A DNA stretch of 64,000 nt from Scolanthus callimorphus (Eukaryota; Cnidaria; Anthozoa; Actiniaria; Edwardsiidae). This document shows positions 1-11,438 of this stretch, piece after piece (within the stretch, counting starts at the first letter, position 1; every line of letters starts with the position of its first letter). Below the pieces are notes generated by a model. The model worked only from the letters and a program-made list of their open reading frames with translations, was not told where the DNA came from and ran no database searches. The translations under genes were made by a program, and so were the position numbers. The stretch lies in NCBI GenBank assembly GCA_033964015.1, contig CM066923.1, positions 7,119,978 through 7,183,977 of the forward strand. Direction: 5' to 3'.

Positions 1-488
1 ACTACACAAAAGACACGACAAATACAGATTTTTGTTACTTGAATTACACGTATTAATTTTTAATCTACACTAGCGAAAGTACATGTAAGTAGAAAAATAT
101 GGTTTTATTGCGCTTTGCGATCGGCTGCGGTGCATTGAAAACTGGGCACCATTGACATGACTCTTTTCAGTGAGTAAAAATCCTTTGTGTTATTTTTCTA
201 AATTCGTTGGAAAAGGAGCGCATTCACTCTTAATTGTTACTCTGGGGACAGTGCATTCACCTCTCAGATTGTCCCGCAAACCAAGGCGCTCACTGCCTTT
301 CACTTGCCAAAAAGGTGAATGCCCCGCTAATGCGCGAATGGGGGGGTGCGGGGTTGTCAATTGACTGGTGCATTAGTAAGACTACTTAGTAGTATATTTA
401 ACCATGCTATGTGATCTTTCATAGAACCAATATCATGTGGCAATTCCAGCACACGGGCATGATGTAAAATATCTGCAAACATTCTACA
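1..488. other. 5' flank of the LRR gene, no feature recognised
   Basis: This stretch lies upstream of the first ATG of the LRR gene. It is AT-rich with a short G-rich patch near 340-353. I see no exon, RNA gene or clear inverted repeat. It presumably contains the promoter and 5' UTR of the LRR gene, but no core-promoter motif stands out. Confidence 0.4.
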
Positions 489-3400
489 ATGCCAGCAAAA
501 AAGAAGGGAGGAAAGAAGAAGAAGGGAGGAAAAAAGAAGGAGAAGAAAGGGCTCAAGGGTTTGCTGAGCATTGCAGAGTTACTGAAGTCAGTAAGGGTTC
601 AGTATGAGGCTAAATGCAAGGAGATGAAGAGCTATGCACACCCTGATGTAAGGAAACTACTGAATCAATATGGAGAGGACAACACATTGTTGGCCAAGGT
701 GAGAGGTAGTGGAAGCTACAGCTACCAATAAAGGCCCGTTTCACTTGCATTTTTTGTTGCATGAGTCATGCACACATCAACTCTAAATCACTAATGTAAA
801 CTAGGTGCAACTTGGTGCGATCTGCTGCGATTTTTGTCGCATGATGTTGCTTAGATTTCAAAAATGTTCAAAGCTCTTTGCAACTTGATGAGATTTGAAG
901 AAAAGAGAGCACAGAAATCGCACCAGATTTGCATTTCGTTTACACAAGAGAGTTGAAAAATTGCAAGTGATAACCAGCCTTAAAGTTGTTGTTGTTTTGT
1001 ACTGTACACTTTCGAAACGTCACTTTGGGTTTGGGATTTTTAGTTTTTCGGTTCTGCCAATCCAGTCCTTGTTTCACCTAGTGCAGTCATCTGGCTTTGT
1101 GTTGTGATGAAAACCCAAGGGACTGCACTTGGTAAAAAAGCAAAAACCTGATTGTTGGTACAGAAAAAGACATTTCAAACCAGGTTTTGAAAATTCACAG
1201 CACGAAAGTGTGAAACAACTGTTTTGGTTGTTATGGAGAAATGAAAGATTTCCAACAGGGGCCATGGGGTTTTGAGCCTGATGCCAGAAAGGGTAAAATA
1301 TCCTGGGGAGGGCTTCCCTATGTAGGTCAAAGTGATGAATGCTTGTCTGAAAATCAGAAAAGAAAAATCACCCCACAAATACCAAGCAACATGTAAAGAT
1401 ATCTCTTTGTTCGCAATGAACCCTCATGTAGATGTCGAGGGGTGGCGAATGGTCAATGCAAGAAATTCTGAGAACGCGAGAACTCTGTTTTCAAAATCCG
1501 AGATTGAGAACTTGATTTAAGATTCGCCATACAAACACAACAAACGGGAAAATCCAAGATCCGAGAACAGCAAATTAAAAAATCCGACAATTCGAGAGCG
1601 CCTAAAATTTCATGAGAAAACATTTTTTTCTAGGGACCATTCGTCCCCCCTTAGATGTATACTCCTTTGTATACAAAGAGTGGAAAGGCATTCACTGGTG
1701 GGATGTGGAATAAAAAAGGATTTTTTATTAACTTACAGGGACATGGTCACCGAAAACATCAAAATTATAATATCACCAATAATAAAAATAACAACTCAAA
1801 TTTGTAAAGAATGCTTTCAACTTGACATGGTGAAAATTTGAGGTCATTTCGATGTAAGATTGCAAAGATATTCGCGGATTGTAATTACAACTTACATGAG
1901 GAAATCCGACTCTTTTGAATTGGTTTACCTCAATCTTTTTTCAAACATACTAAATTTGGCATCTTAATTCGCTCATATCTCAGCAATCCTTCATCGTAAT
2001 CCAATGAAATTTTCTGTACTTCTTTCTTTAAACTGACTCTTTCAATTTCAGAGAATATTTTTGTATTTTCTGACAATAATTATTTTAGTGTTTTCTACAT
2101 AGGTGACCATGTCCCTTTAAACTCTGTTGATCATTTTCATTTTTCCACAGTTTATATTGACTCCAGGCCCTGAAGATGAACTCCCTGTGAAGGTGCAGCC
2201 TCTCCTGGCTGCTATGCGAAGTACAAGATATGTTTATATAAAGGAGTTCTATGTCTGGGATATACCTATGAAGCATGAGGATGTTGCTGCACTGGTAAGG
2301 TTTCTTGTATAACTGCTATGTAAGGGTTAGCGATGGGTTCCTAAAATATCAAGAGTCTCGCCAAATTTTAGCAGAGTCTCAGAATCTCGGATTTTTAACG
2401 TGCGTCTCGGAATCTCAGATTTTTACTCTCAAACTTCTAATACAGTAAATATATGAGCTGAAATTTTCGCTCCGTCTCGGGCTCGGATTTTAAACTGCCA
2501 GTCTCAGCGTCTCAGCAAGTTTTGGATTTACCCATCATTACCCCTTATGTACCATGTGACATGGCCTGACAATATTATCTGACCTGACAATTGGAATCCA
2601 TTTTTTCTTCTAGGCTTTGTTTTTGGAGCAGTCAATATATCCAGTCCAGTATTTGGAGTTGATGGATTGCTCGATAAATAGTTATGCTATAGAGAGATTT
2701 GGAAGGTAAGGATTACCCATTATACCACATACCACATAAATGAAGGGTATTTTCCCATGATTTTTTCTGTTTTGTTATTCTAGAAAATAGTATCCATACC
2801 CCTCACAAAGAAGATTTTTGAGATATGACCCCAATAGTGAGTGTATGACAGCCTAACCCTTGTCATAAACCCATCTGTGGGGGGGGGGATGGATCTTTTC
2901 TGACCATAGAAAAGCTATCAACTACTTCCAAGAGTTGGGAAATTGTCATAAACCCATCCGTTGGGGAGGAATATATCTTTTTTCTTCTTCTAAAAGTTGG
3001 GAAATTATCATACACCCATCTGCAAAATTTTCTTTTCCCAAGTGTCATTTCCTACATTTTAAAGTGGAAAATTTCCTGAGTGTAAATTTTTCATGTTCGG
3101 ATACTAATTATTGTCATTTTTCATTTTATTTCATCTGCTTCACAGATCATTTTTATTTAACAGTTTGACAGCTATTGTACTGGATTTTAATGAGTAAGTA
3201 CTGAACGCCAAATTGGAAAATGTAAATTTCAATTTACAATAAATTATAAGAACAATTCTTGCTGGAGTAATGTCATGCAGATTATGTGTAGATTCCCCAA
3301 ATGCAGAGCATATTATTTTGTGTTCAGTTATCAGCACAGTTTAAGTACAAGCATGCTGATCAGTGTTTTATCAGGTAAAATCTTGAGTGCAAAATACCAA

Positions 3401-6400
3401 TTTTTGTGTGATAGGCATTTGCTCTTTTTCTAAAGGTTTGGAGATGCTGGCTGTGCTGGCTTGTGTAAAGGCCTCAGGGCAAATGGAACATTGCTGAAGT
3501 TGAGCATGAATTACTGTGGCCTTGGGCCTGCCAGCGGGGAAGTTTTAGGGGACACTGTGTCAAACACTGCTATAAGGTGAGATCTTGAGTGTGACCATTA
3601 GGAATGTCAGCAAAACTGCCAGCATCGTCTGAAAGTTTCCTCAGAACCTGTATGTTTTCCTGAGTTTTCCTTAAACTTTCTGCACATTTTGCAAAATTTC
3701 CTGGAATTACTACCATTAAGCACAGAGTTCATAGGTCCTGCCTGTGTTCAAAATATGGCCAGAAAAAAAATATATCAACCTCTACTTGAAGTTCACAAGA
3801 GCCATATTTTATGCAATTTGGCTCTGTCTTGCTCTGATATTGATGCCCTGATTCTTTTATTGCCGAATTAACGCCCAAATTAAGCTCTTTTTTGCTGAGT
3901 ATTTTGTACGTAGTAGAATATTGAAGGTGAGTTGCTATCTTGAAGACTGGGAAATGCTCAAGCCTGATAGGCATATTATTGGGTAGATAATTGTTTTAAA
4001 GGGGTGTAAAGTAAGAAGCTCCCTATTTGTGGGGGGTGTGACATTGTTACCCTTTACAGTCAAACCGGATGTTCGTTTCCTCACAACTTTGCACCATTGC
4101 TGATTAACATTGCAATATTGATTATCAACTTGCTCGATCAATTTGCAAATGTTTGTGTGTCGAACAACTTGCTACTAGCACCGGAGAATTTCCTAGAAGG
4201 AAATCTACATACCAAGGTGCTCAGTTTTTCACCATTTGTATGATTTGGCTTTAAATAAGCCATATGTTTAAGCAAAACTCGGCACCTTGGTGGATTTTCT
4301 TCTAGGAAATTGTTCAGCGCTATCAGCAAGTTGTTCTACACATCTGCAAATCGATCGAGCAAGTTGATAATCAATATTGCAATATTGTTCAGCAATGTTG
4401 CAAAGTTGTTAGGAAACGAACATCCAGTTTGACTGTAAAAAATGAGAATATAGGCCCTCACAGATCAATGTTGTGTTTCTCAGAGATCTCTATCTGGATG
4501 GTAACAAACTTGGCTGTGAAGGGGTCATGGAATTGATGAAGCTCTTTGTTGATAAAGCGGAGATGGAGGCAATTGAAAGGGCACACCCAAAGGAACCAGA
4601 TATCCCTGTGGGTGACATGCAGGTGCAAAATACATTAGGTGTTTCCGTGTCCTCTGCTATGGGAAGTATATCTCGGCCCACTTCGGGAGTGTCTGTTAAA
4701 AGTAAAGGGAGCACAAGGTAGGAAGACTTCAGTATCAATACAATCCAGAGCAACATTTTTGGCAGTCAGATTTTCAGCCAGGTTTCGTATAAAACGTGAA
4801 ATCTGTGAGGTGTTCTTGACAAGATGTAATTCTAAGTGTTAAGGCCCGTTCACACGGCGCGATCTTAGCTTAGCTGCTGATTTTATGGCGTTGACGTCAT
4901 ATCGCGCAGTGTGAATGGCCGGCGATTTGGCACTGCAATATTTGTCCGTTTGTTGGCGATCTGAAGAAATCACAATCACATCGCAGTGGAATTCGAACAT
5001 GTTCAAAATGCTTGCGACAACTAAAGTGAAATCGGTATAAGATCGCCGGGATCATCATGGGATCGCCACAGAAATCGCATCTCAAAATCGCAGCTGAAAT
5101 CGCGCCGTGTGAATGATCCTTTAGAGGACGACTTGCCAAACTGGCAACTCAGAAGCTGAATTATGCTGGGTGTCAATGGCACAACTGGCATACCAAAACA
5201 AGTTGCATTTCTAGGTACAAGATAGTGGGAGAGATTTCTTAATTTTTCTCGTCTTATTTACTAAGAAGAATACTATCTTGAGCAGGCGCTATTTTTCGAA
5301 AGTGCCGTTATCATGTCGTCATCAGCGCACGCAAAGGGAAGAACACCCAGCTTGCATCAAAACTTGCATCTCGTTCGGCCACCTCAACGCAAGCGAACGC
5401 ATGTCTGTGCAAGTCACAACTTGTGTCGATTTGTGTGAACTTGCATTGTTTGACCAGGGCTTAAGCACAAACACTGAGAGGGTTTATTACTTGCTCAGTG
5501 GTTCTCCCTGGAACTAGGCAGACTAGTGAAGGCGGGACGATTTAGAGGTTAGAGAAAGGTTTATTGTCTTATCCGACGGACGAAAAACACAGCAGAACAA
5601 AGGTTGTTCACACAATATGAACCATGCTTCCGATATTATGTGTTGAACGTTTGAGCGTCTTGGCATGTACACCACTGAATCTTTAGACTTGTAGTCATAA
5701 TGTTCAGCTAGTGTTGTTTTCACTTTTCAGTCCAAAATCGAAGCGCTCTGCATCGGGGAAAAAAGGAAAGAAAGGAAAAAAAGGGCAAAAAGAAGGGAAA
5801 GAAGAAGAAAGAGCCTCCACCCCCTCCCCCAGTGGGTCCATGGATCCAGAAACTGCATGTGCTTGATAACGGTATAGATGGATATGGCCCTGGGGGCACC
5901 CTAGCACCAATCATGTGTGTCAAGATGTTTCGCAAGTATGTACCTGTCACATGAGACTAGCACCAAAATATGAGAACAGCTGGTTGTTTGTATAGTGAGT
6001 ATAGTCCAAAATGCCCTGAGCGGACTCCCATATTTTGGGGTCAGGGATGATCGTTGGTAATTTTTCAGTTTCACCCCTAAAGATGCCAAAAAGGGCGTGG
6101 CACAATTAATTTTTACCCTTAAAGATACACATCAAGAAAGATCCGTCTTTGAGTAAAATACTGCCTTTGATGTTGTCTAATTTATCGTCTTGTCAGCGAG
6201 TACTCTCTTTCTTTCTTGGAGAAGAGCCTTAAAAGATGCCAATCTGCCTTAAATTTTATTGCAGATCAAGATTACCCCTAAAAGAGACCAAAACCGTGCT
6301 TTTGACCCCTAGAAGATATGACGATCACCCCCGATCAAAAAATATTGGAGTCCCACCCCCGGGCCAAAAAGAGCGGCTCCGCAGCACTTTCTGTAGCTGA

Positions 6401-8691
6401 CGGGGAAACATTGGACTAGAATGTTGCTGGGAAAAATTTCGAAGAATGTTCTGATTGAATTACGCTGGCAGCACAGTGTAATCACTGAAAGAGGGTTTAT
6501 CACGTCCTCAGCTGTGTTTGGTAGTAAAGGCGAGACGAGGCTTGTAAAGTTTTCTTTTCCGTGGAGTGTTTAGGGACGTGCGATTGACTCAATGTTGACC
6601 CATTGTTGAATAATACTGTTTTACAGGCTAATAACCCATTCTGAGGGACTCCAGGAAATTGATATGGATGACAATTTAGTCGGCGACCTTGGAGGAAGGG
6701 AAATTATGGAGGCTCTTATGGAACGAAAGGAAGGTATGATAGCTACTGTAGGTGGCAACTCCGGGAAGGGGGGAGGGGGGGGGGGGAGATGACTCCTCTA
6801 TACAGGGATGATCACCCTAACCCTAACCCCTTCAATTGTTATCTTTTAGGGGTGTCAGATATCCACAGATTTGTGTCTCGTGTTAATTCTAGCCTACGGC
6901 AATGAACTTTGCATGTCTTATTTGCTACCTCAAGGGTTAATGTCTTTGACATTAAAAAAAACGATTTCCCATCTCTTAGGGGTGACTCTACTATGGACCA
7001 CACTCTGTTTGCTTCCCCTAAGGGTTGACAGTAATTTTTCCCGAAGATCATTACAGTGTAGGGGAGTCCCACCTTCCGGATGGAAACATATTCTAAAAAG
7101 ACTTTCTCAAAATTTGATCAGTCGTTTTCTATTGGCTTTGCAATATCAGCGCCCCCTCTCTCTCCCTTTCCCAACCCAACCACACCCTACTGAGCTAACC
7201 TCTCTGGAAAACCATTTTGTCATGGCTATCATGAACATTTACATGTATATGTCCGCCCACTGGAAATGCTCATTTCCACCATGAAATTGAATTATTTTCT
7301 AGGTACGTTTAAAACTCTAGGCACGTCTTCTTTTGCATCTAGCGCCTAACAGTAAATTTTAAAAAGTCAATGAAAGGTCGTGAATATGTGTAAATAAAGG
7401 TTTTTCAGACTGTGCTACTACGTCTACCGGGCCATCCCGTAAAAAGTTTGTCATTCAGAGATTCAAACCATTTTAAGGAAATTTAATACGTGCAATACGT
7501 CTGACGATGAGTAATTAAGTGTTTTGAAGTTATTGCTACTCATAATTTTCACAATTTTTAGAGAAAAGTGAATATTTCGATGTCTGAAATCTCAAGAAGG
7601 TCAAGATCCTTTGTTCTGTACTCGCTTTCGGATTGGCTAACTTCTTCCAAAATGGCCCGGTTGACGTAGTCGTACAGTAATGCACTATTGGTGTGTGTGT
7701 TATACCTCTGTAATCGATGCAGAATCGAATGGGCCCGTGTTTTTCTCTACTACAACTCTTGGAGTTATGGTTGACAATCCCTTTGATTTATTGTTTTAGT
7801 ATTCTGTTTTCTTCTGAAGAGAAAGGATTCGTGAAACCTAGAGCTCCATAAAGCCAGAGTGGAAGAAAAGTATGTCATCTTTTTTTATTCTGTTTTATTT
7901 CAGCGGGACTTAATAGCATGAAGATAAACGTCACTCACAGGATGAATCCAACAACATTTGCCACGATTATGAAACTCGGAGCAGGGTTGAAAAAGAAAGG
8001 GAAAAAGAAGAAAAAGGGCAAAGCGGGAAAGGTAGGTGAATACCTCAGAGGCGTTGTCAGGGGAGCGCCAAGGGTCCCCCCCCCCTTTTAGCCACCAAAA
8101 ATACAGTAAATGTATGGGACATGTCTTATGAATGGCCCCTGGGGCCCCCTCCCTTGGGCCACATCTTATCTATGCCCCTGTATTTATTTTGTTCTGAGTA
8201 CAAAAATAAAGCCTCTTGGCCTGGTAATTGGATGTGAAACGTTTATAAAAGGTTCCTTGCAAGCAGAGGCTACTTTTTATCTCTCTGCATTTACATTTAC
8301 TTTTTGTTTCCTTGTGTTTTTCAACTTCGCAAAAGTAGCCTCTGCACAAATGTCGTTTCTCTGTCGAACACGTGCCAGAAAATGGCGTTAGTAAATATTT
8401 CAGCTCTAACGTAAAATTACATTTTTGTGGCCTTTGGTTCATTTACTCAATCAAAAAGTCCGAAGTGTGCTTCTAAATTCTAAGGAGAATCCGATGGAAA
8501 TCGTTTTATTTCTATCAATATTTGACCAAATTTTATTTGTTGGCCGTTGAATCGAGCTATCACTCGCAAAACCACTGACGCCATTTTTGTAAAACCAGTC
8601 AAACCAGTCAAGCACGTTCACAATCTTGAAAGAGGTTGTGACATGGGCCACCTTACATAGAACATTTTGTCTTTTTCAGAAACGGGTGTGA
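489..8691 (+). CDS. Lysine-rich leucine-rich-repeat protein, 10 exons
   Basis: Exons read by eye: 489-698, 2151-2294, 2614-2705, 3146-3193, 3436-3576, 4484-4717, 5731-5935, 6627-6733, 7904-8031, 8680-8691. All have GT-AG borders and matching phases. The product is about 439 aa. It opens with a Lys/Gly-rich basic tail (MPAKKKGGKKKKGGKKKEKK), then a short helical region, then ribonuclease-inhibitor-type leucine-rich repeats in exons 4-6 (for example SLTAIVLDFNEFGDAGC and IRDLYLDGNKLGCEG). A charged Lys-rich and poly-proline linker in exon 7 leads to another LRR-like stretch (LQEIDMDDNLVGDLG) and a second Lys-rich C-terminus. The last exon encodes only three residues and TGA. Exon 7 is 205 nt, whereas both neighbours require a multiple of three: its seven-A run near 5777-5783 carries one base too many. 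LRR proteins of this build are often ciliary scaffolds, which is only an inference. I do not recognise an orthologue. Confidence 0.85.
2335..2525. repeat. Degenerate short repeat of the 'tctcggatttt' type
   Basis: Within intron 2 of the LRR gene, the words 'gagtctcagaatctcgg', 'gtctcggaatctcag' and 'gtctcgggctcgg' recur, each followed by a T run. The same words appear in reverse complement at about 1460-1610 in intron 1. It looks like a dispersed, internally repetitive element. No coding capacity is seen. Confidence 0.5.
2866..3026. repeat. Two-and-a-half-copy tandem repeat (~67 bp)
   Basis: In intron 3 of the LRR gene, the block 'agttgggaaattgtcataaa' followed by 'cccatc...gggg' and a 'ttttttcttc' stretch is repeated with moderate divergence. 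No function is apparent. Confidence 0.55.
4053..4440. mobile_element. Foldback / MITE-like inverted repeat (388 bp)
   Basis: The left end (tttacagtcaaaccggatgt) and right end (acatccagtttgactgtaaa) are inverted copies. The match continues inward through 'aatattgattatcaacttgc' and 'aatttcctagaaggaaat' to a short central loop near 4245. There is no ORF of note, so it is a non-autonomous hairpin element. It sits in intron 5 of the LRR gene. Confidence 0.8.
4842..5121. mobile_element. MITE with 'gttcacacggcgcgat' termini
   Basis: The left terminus (cccgttcacacggcgcgatc) is mirrored at the right by 'aatcgcgccgtgtgaatgat'. The interior is rich in 'gatcgcc' and 'aaatcgc' words and has no ORF. It lies in intron 6 of the LRR gene. 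Confidence 0.75.
6022..6358. mobile_element. Foldback element of the 'ggactcccatattttggg' family
   Basis: The left arm contains 'ggactcccatattttggggt' and 'gatgatcgt'. The right arm contains 'acgatcaccc' and 'aaaatattggagtccc'. The interior carries several 'acccctaaa(a)ga' words. Related copies occur at 6786-7071, 22987-23374 and 31065-31365. It lies in intron 7 of the LRR gene. Confidence 0.65.
6786..7071. mobile_element. Second copy of the 'actccc...taggggt' foldback family
   Basis: It begins after a G run with 'gactcctctatacagggatg', contains 'atcttttaggggtgtc' and 'atctcttaggggtgac', and ends with 'gtaggggagtccca'. It is a diverged relative of the element at 6022-6358. An ORF crossing it has no recognisable homology. 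Confidence 0.5.
7411..7683. mobile_element. MITE-like inverted repeat
   Basis: The left end reads 'actgtgctactacgtctacc' followed by 'gggccat'. The right end reads 'aatggcccggttgacgtagt' followed by 'cgtacagtaatg', its near reverse complement. No coding content. It lies in intron 8 of the LRR gene. Confidence 0.65.
8259..8346. repeat. Short inverted repeat 'gcagaggctacttt'
   Basis: 'gcaagcagaggctacttttt' near the left is mirrored by 'aaaagtagcctctgc' at the right, with an ~55-bp T-rich loop. It lies in the last intron of the LRR gene. Confidence 0.6.
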
Positions 8692-9953
8692 TACAAAATA
8701 ACAAAATAGTGATTACCAAGCCTGTTTGTACACGACGCTCTATCAGGCGTATACTGCATAAAATAAGGCCATACGCGCTCTCACCACAGGCCTACCGACA
8801 CAACGACGAGTTTGCCTCTTTTGCCTATTATCATGGCCACGAGAAACACTCGTTACATCTATGGAGCTGAGTTACACGAGACAATTAGGTGCGTCTGGAA
8901 GGTAAAATCCGCCGTCCATTTTATTGCCGTTGACGACAAATGTTTTGAAATCTCAACTTGAATTTGCGAGGAACAGTTGTTTTTAAAAACCTGTAAATAG
9001 GTTATAACATTTTAACGAAAGATCTTTTATACAGATTGCATAATTTATTGTCATGTTACACGAGGCAATTTTTCTTGCAACTCGCGACGCAACGATGCGC
9101 AATATTGCATTGTAGGGGGATGTTGCTCGCGCTATTTTCGCTGCAACTCGCAACGCAACAAATCGTGAGTTGCGAGTTGCAAGAGAAATTGTCTTGAGGG
9201 ATTGTAATGAATGACTTAAGCACAGACGCATCTTGCATGTTCCTACATGAACAACCTCCATCAAGCAATTCCACCATTTGCCATTAACATTATTCACATT
9301 ATTTTTTGTAATTTGTATTATACTCTTTATAAAGTTTGATCAATTGAATTAAAAGTATTCGATACTATTTTACGTGCATTGCGAACTTTAGTGGTTGCTT
9401 TTCCTCTAGACTAGGTTGCAGGACAATGGTCTGTTTCATTTAATATCCCCCCCCCCCCTATCGAGGAACCTGGAATCAGTCCCACAGGGGCCGTTGTGTT
9501 TGACCCTGTGATTTCCACAGTCGACCCTTGAATTCCCACAGAGTATTCGGTCGCTATTTTGTAATTTCCACAAGGATTTTAAGAGAAGAGATCTTGGAAA
9601 TTCCTCGGGGTTGTTTTAAATTTCCACAGGGGTTGTGCAGGAGTCCGGAAATTCCACAGAGTAGAGCACGTTGTTTTTTCAAATTTAGAGGTTTTTTTGA
9701 ACAGCTCATATAGTAAGAGCTCGTATAGAAAATCATGCAGTGCGCAATGGCGAAGTTATACAAGTCTTGTATCTACAGCGCTTGTTTTTTTATTGTTCAT
9801 TTGCCTGACAGTTCTTACAATGAAAAATTATATTTAAACGAAATTAAAAACTTTAGATTTAGCTTCCAACCAGACTGTGTTTCTTGTTGATTACCATTTA
9901 ATGTTAATACACAATCTTAATCCGTAATGAAAGTTGAACAATTTAGAGACGAA
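8692..9953. other. Intergenic stretch with small inverted and degenerate tandem repeats
   Basis: This is the region between the LRR stop codon and the small minus-strand ORF. At 9055-9205 there is an inverted repeat: 'caatttttcttgcaactcgc' is mirrored by 'gcgagttgcaagagaaattg'. At 9440-9690 there is a degenerate tandem array of 'aatttccacaggggttgt'-like units. An AATAAA on the minus strand near 9790 could serve the small gene at 9954-10202. No other gene was seen. Confidence 0.5.
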
Positions 9954-10202
9954 TCAGTTGCCAAGCACCAGCACCAACACAGAAGTGTAGATGAAAACCA
10001 CTCCCATTAGACTGGTGCGACTGATAAAGGATCTGCTTCCACCGTTTCCATATCCTCCTCCTCCTCCTCCCCCTCCCCCTCCGCTCCTCCTTCCTCCTCT
10101 TCCTCCTCCTCTTCTTCCTCCTCCTCGTCTGGGCGAAGACTCGCACACATCAAGTGCCACCAAGATAATTACCAACAGCAGGACTACCCGTTTAGAATAC
10201 AT
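9954..10202 (-). CDS. Small putative GPI-anchored Gly/Arg-rich secreted protein
   Basis: This is a single-exon ORF of 82 aa from an internal ATG at 10202; the frame is open 54 nt further upstream without a better start. Residues 1-23 form a typical signal peptide (MYSKRVVLLLVIILVALDVC then ESS). Next come RRGGGRRGGGRGGRRS-type repeats and a run of about ten glycines (roughly residues 24-53), then a short polar stretch (YGNGGSRSF). The protein ends in a hydrophobic tail (SLMGVVFIYTSVLVLVLGN), as GPI-attachment signals do. A minus-strand AATAAA lies about 160 bp past the stop. The order signal peptide, RGG-rich body, hydrophobic tail recalls the Shadoo/prion-like group in layout only. The Gly codons arise from a (TCC)n-type stretch, so a chance ORF is possible, but the matched hydrophobic ends argue against it. 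Confidence 0.55.
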   Translation of the reverse strand: MYSKRVVLLLVIILVALDVCESSPRRGGGRRGGGRGGRRSGGGGGGGGGGYGNGGSRSFISRTSLMGVVFIYTSVLVLVLGN

Positions 10203-10267
10203 CGTGGTCTTCGACCAGGGTCCAAAGTACCTGGAGTGGGTCACAGGGAGTGGCATTAGTTTAGGAG

Positions 10268-10362
10268 TGATATATCAAACACGAGACAGCGTGTGTGAGT
10301 AATATATCAAACACGAGGCAGCGTGTGTGAGTAATATAGCAAACACGAGACAGCGTGTGTCA
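10268..10362. repeat. 32-bp tandem repeat, three copies
   Basis: The unit 'atatatcaaacacgagacag' plus 'cgtgtgtgagta' is repeated three times. It begins about 65 bp upstream of the start of the small minus-strand gene, so it may overlap that promoter; it contains TATATC words. A single copy of the same unit recurs at 19541-19568. Confidence 0.8.
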
Positions 10363-10377
10363 TCATTTCCAAACATC

Positions 10378-10490
10378 GAGAAGTGGGATGAAAATAACGA
10401 GGCAAAGCCGAATGTTTTGCTCTCAAATGTTTGATGGATATCAAAAACGCGGACGGCACAGCCGAATTTTTTTAGCCCACTTCGAAGTGT
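10378..10490. repeat. Foldback repeat with 'gccgaa' loop motif
   Basis: 'tcgagaagtggga' at the left is mirrored by 'cccacttcga' at the right. Inside lie 'aaagccgaatg' and 'cacagccgaat'. It adjoins the 32-bp tandem repeat, and the pair resembles the arrangement at 19541-19640, so the two are probably one repeat family. Confidence 0.55.
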
Positions 10491-10734
10491 TTGGACTGTA
10501 GAAAACGAATAAAGGGGTCAAATCTCAAACATTTATGCAAATTAAGAACAGGTATCCAAACCTCCACGGTAAAAATCTATGTACGTTTTAAAAGGTCACG
10601 TATCACAACCTCCTTCACGCTCATGATTTCTGTGTTTGAGCTTGATGGGTTATTAATTATGCGTTTGAGAATGATGTAATCATACGCGAAGGATATATGC
10701 TCCCTCATATATGGTGTACGGGTATGTGCCGCCC

Positions 10735-11438
10735 TTAAGGTTACTGAGAACCTTCGTGCACGTCGTCGGAAAAAAAATCATACTCGTCCTTAGTTTAACC
10801 AAAACATGTCAACCTATATATCGTTGGAAAGCTTATAGAATGGACTAGCGGGCTATGGCAAAAAAAGAAGTAACTTTTTAATAAATAAAATTTTTTTAAA
10901 GCTTTTATAAAAAAATTGGGTGTTACATTTTCAAGAGCTATCGCCGCCGAACTGCTTGACCTTGACTCCCAAGTACCACATTGTTTTAATCCTTATAGAT
11001 GTTTCTCAAAAACCGTATCTGCGTTTTTTAAAATTTTGTTTTGTTCAAAAGTTATGAATTTTTTAAATTTTTAGAGCGTGAAAATTCTATAAAATTTGAC
11101 TTTGGAAATTTAAAAGTTCCATAACTTTTGAACTAAGCAAAATTTAAAAAAACGCAGACACGGTTTTTGAGAAACACCTTTAAGGATTAAAATAATGTGT
11201 TACTTGGGAGTCAAGGTCAAGCAGTTCGGCGGCGATAGCTCTTGAAAGTGTCACATCCACATTTTAATAAAACCTTCCAAAAAATTATATTTATTAAAAA
11301 GTTATTTCTTTTTGCCATAGCCCGTTAGTCCATTCTATAAGCTTTCCAACGATATATAGGTTGACATGTTTTGGTTAAACTAAGGACGTGTATGATTTTT
11401 TTTCCGAGGACGTGCGCGAAGGTTCTCAGTAACCTTAA
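10735..11438. mobile_element. ~700-bp near-perfect palindrome flanked by TTAA
   Basis: The left arm starts 'ttaaggttactgagaacctt' and the right arm ends 'aaggttctcagtaaccttaa'. The arms match with few differences for about 330 bp each, including 'acatgtcaacctatatatcg' and its complement and the 'agctatcgccgccgaactgc' block. The short loop is near 11085. TTAA stands at both ends (10735-10738 and 11435-11438), which resembles a TTAA target duplication as made by piggyBac-type transposases. There is no ORF, so it is a non-autonomous foldback. A transcript across it would form a very long hairpin. Confidence 0.85.

Noticed and set aside
6818..6836. Interstitial telomere-like 'ccctaaccctaacccc'
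   Set aside because: Only two to three units inside a foldback element, too short to call a telomeric tract.
6871..7284. 137-aa plus-strand ORF
   Set aside because: It lies across a foldback repeat inside an intron of the LRR gene and has no recognisable domain.
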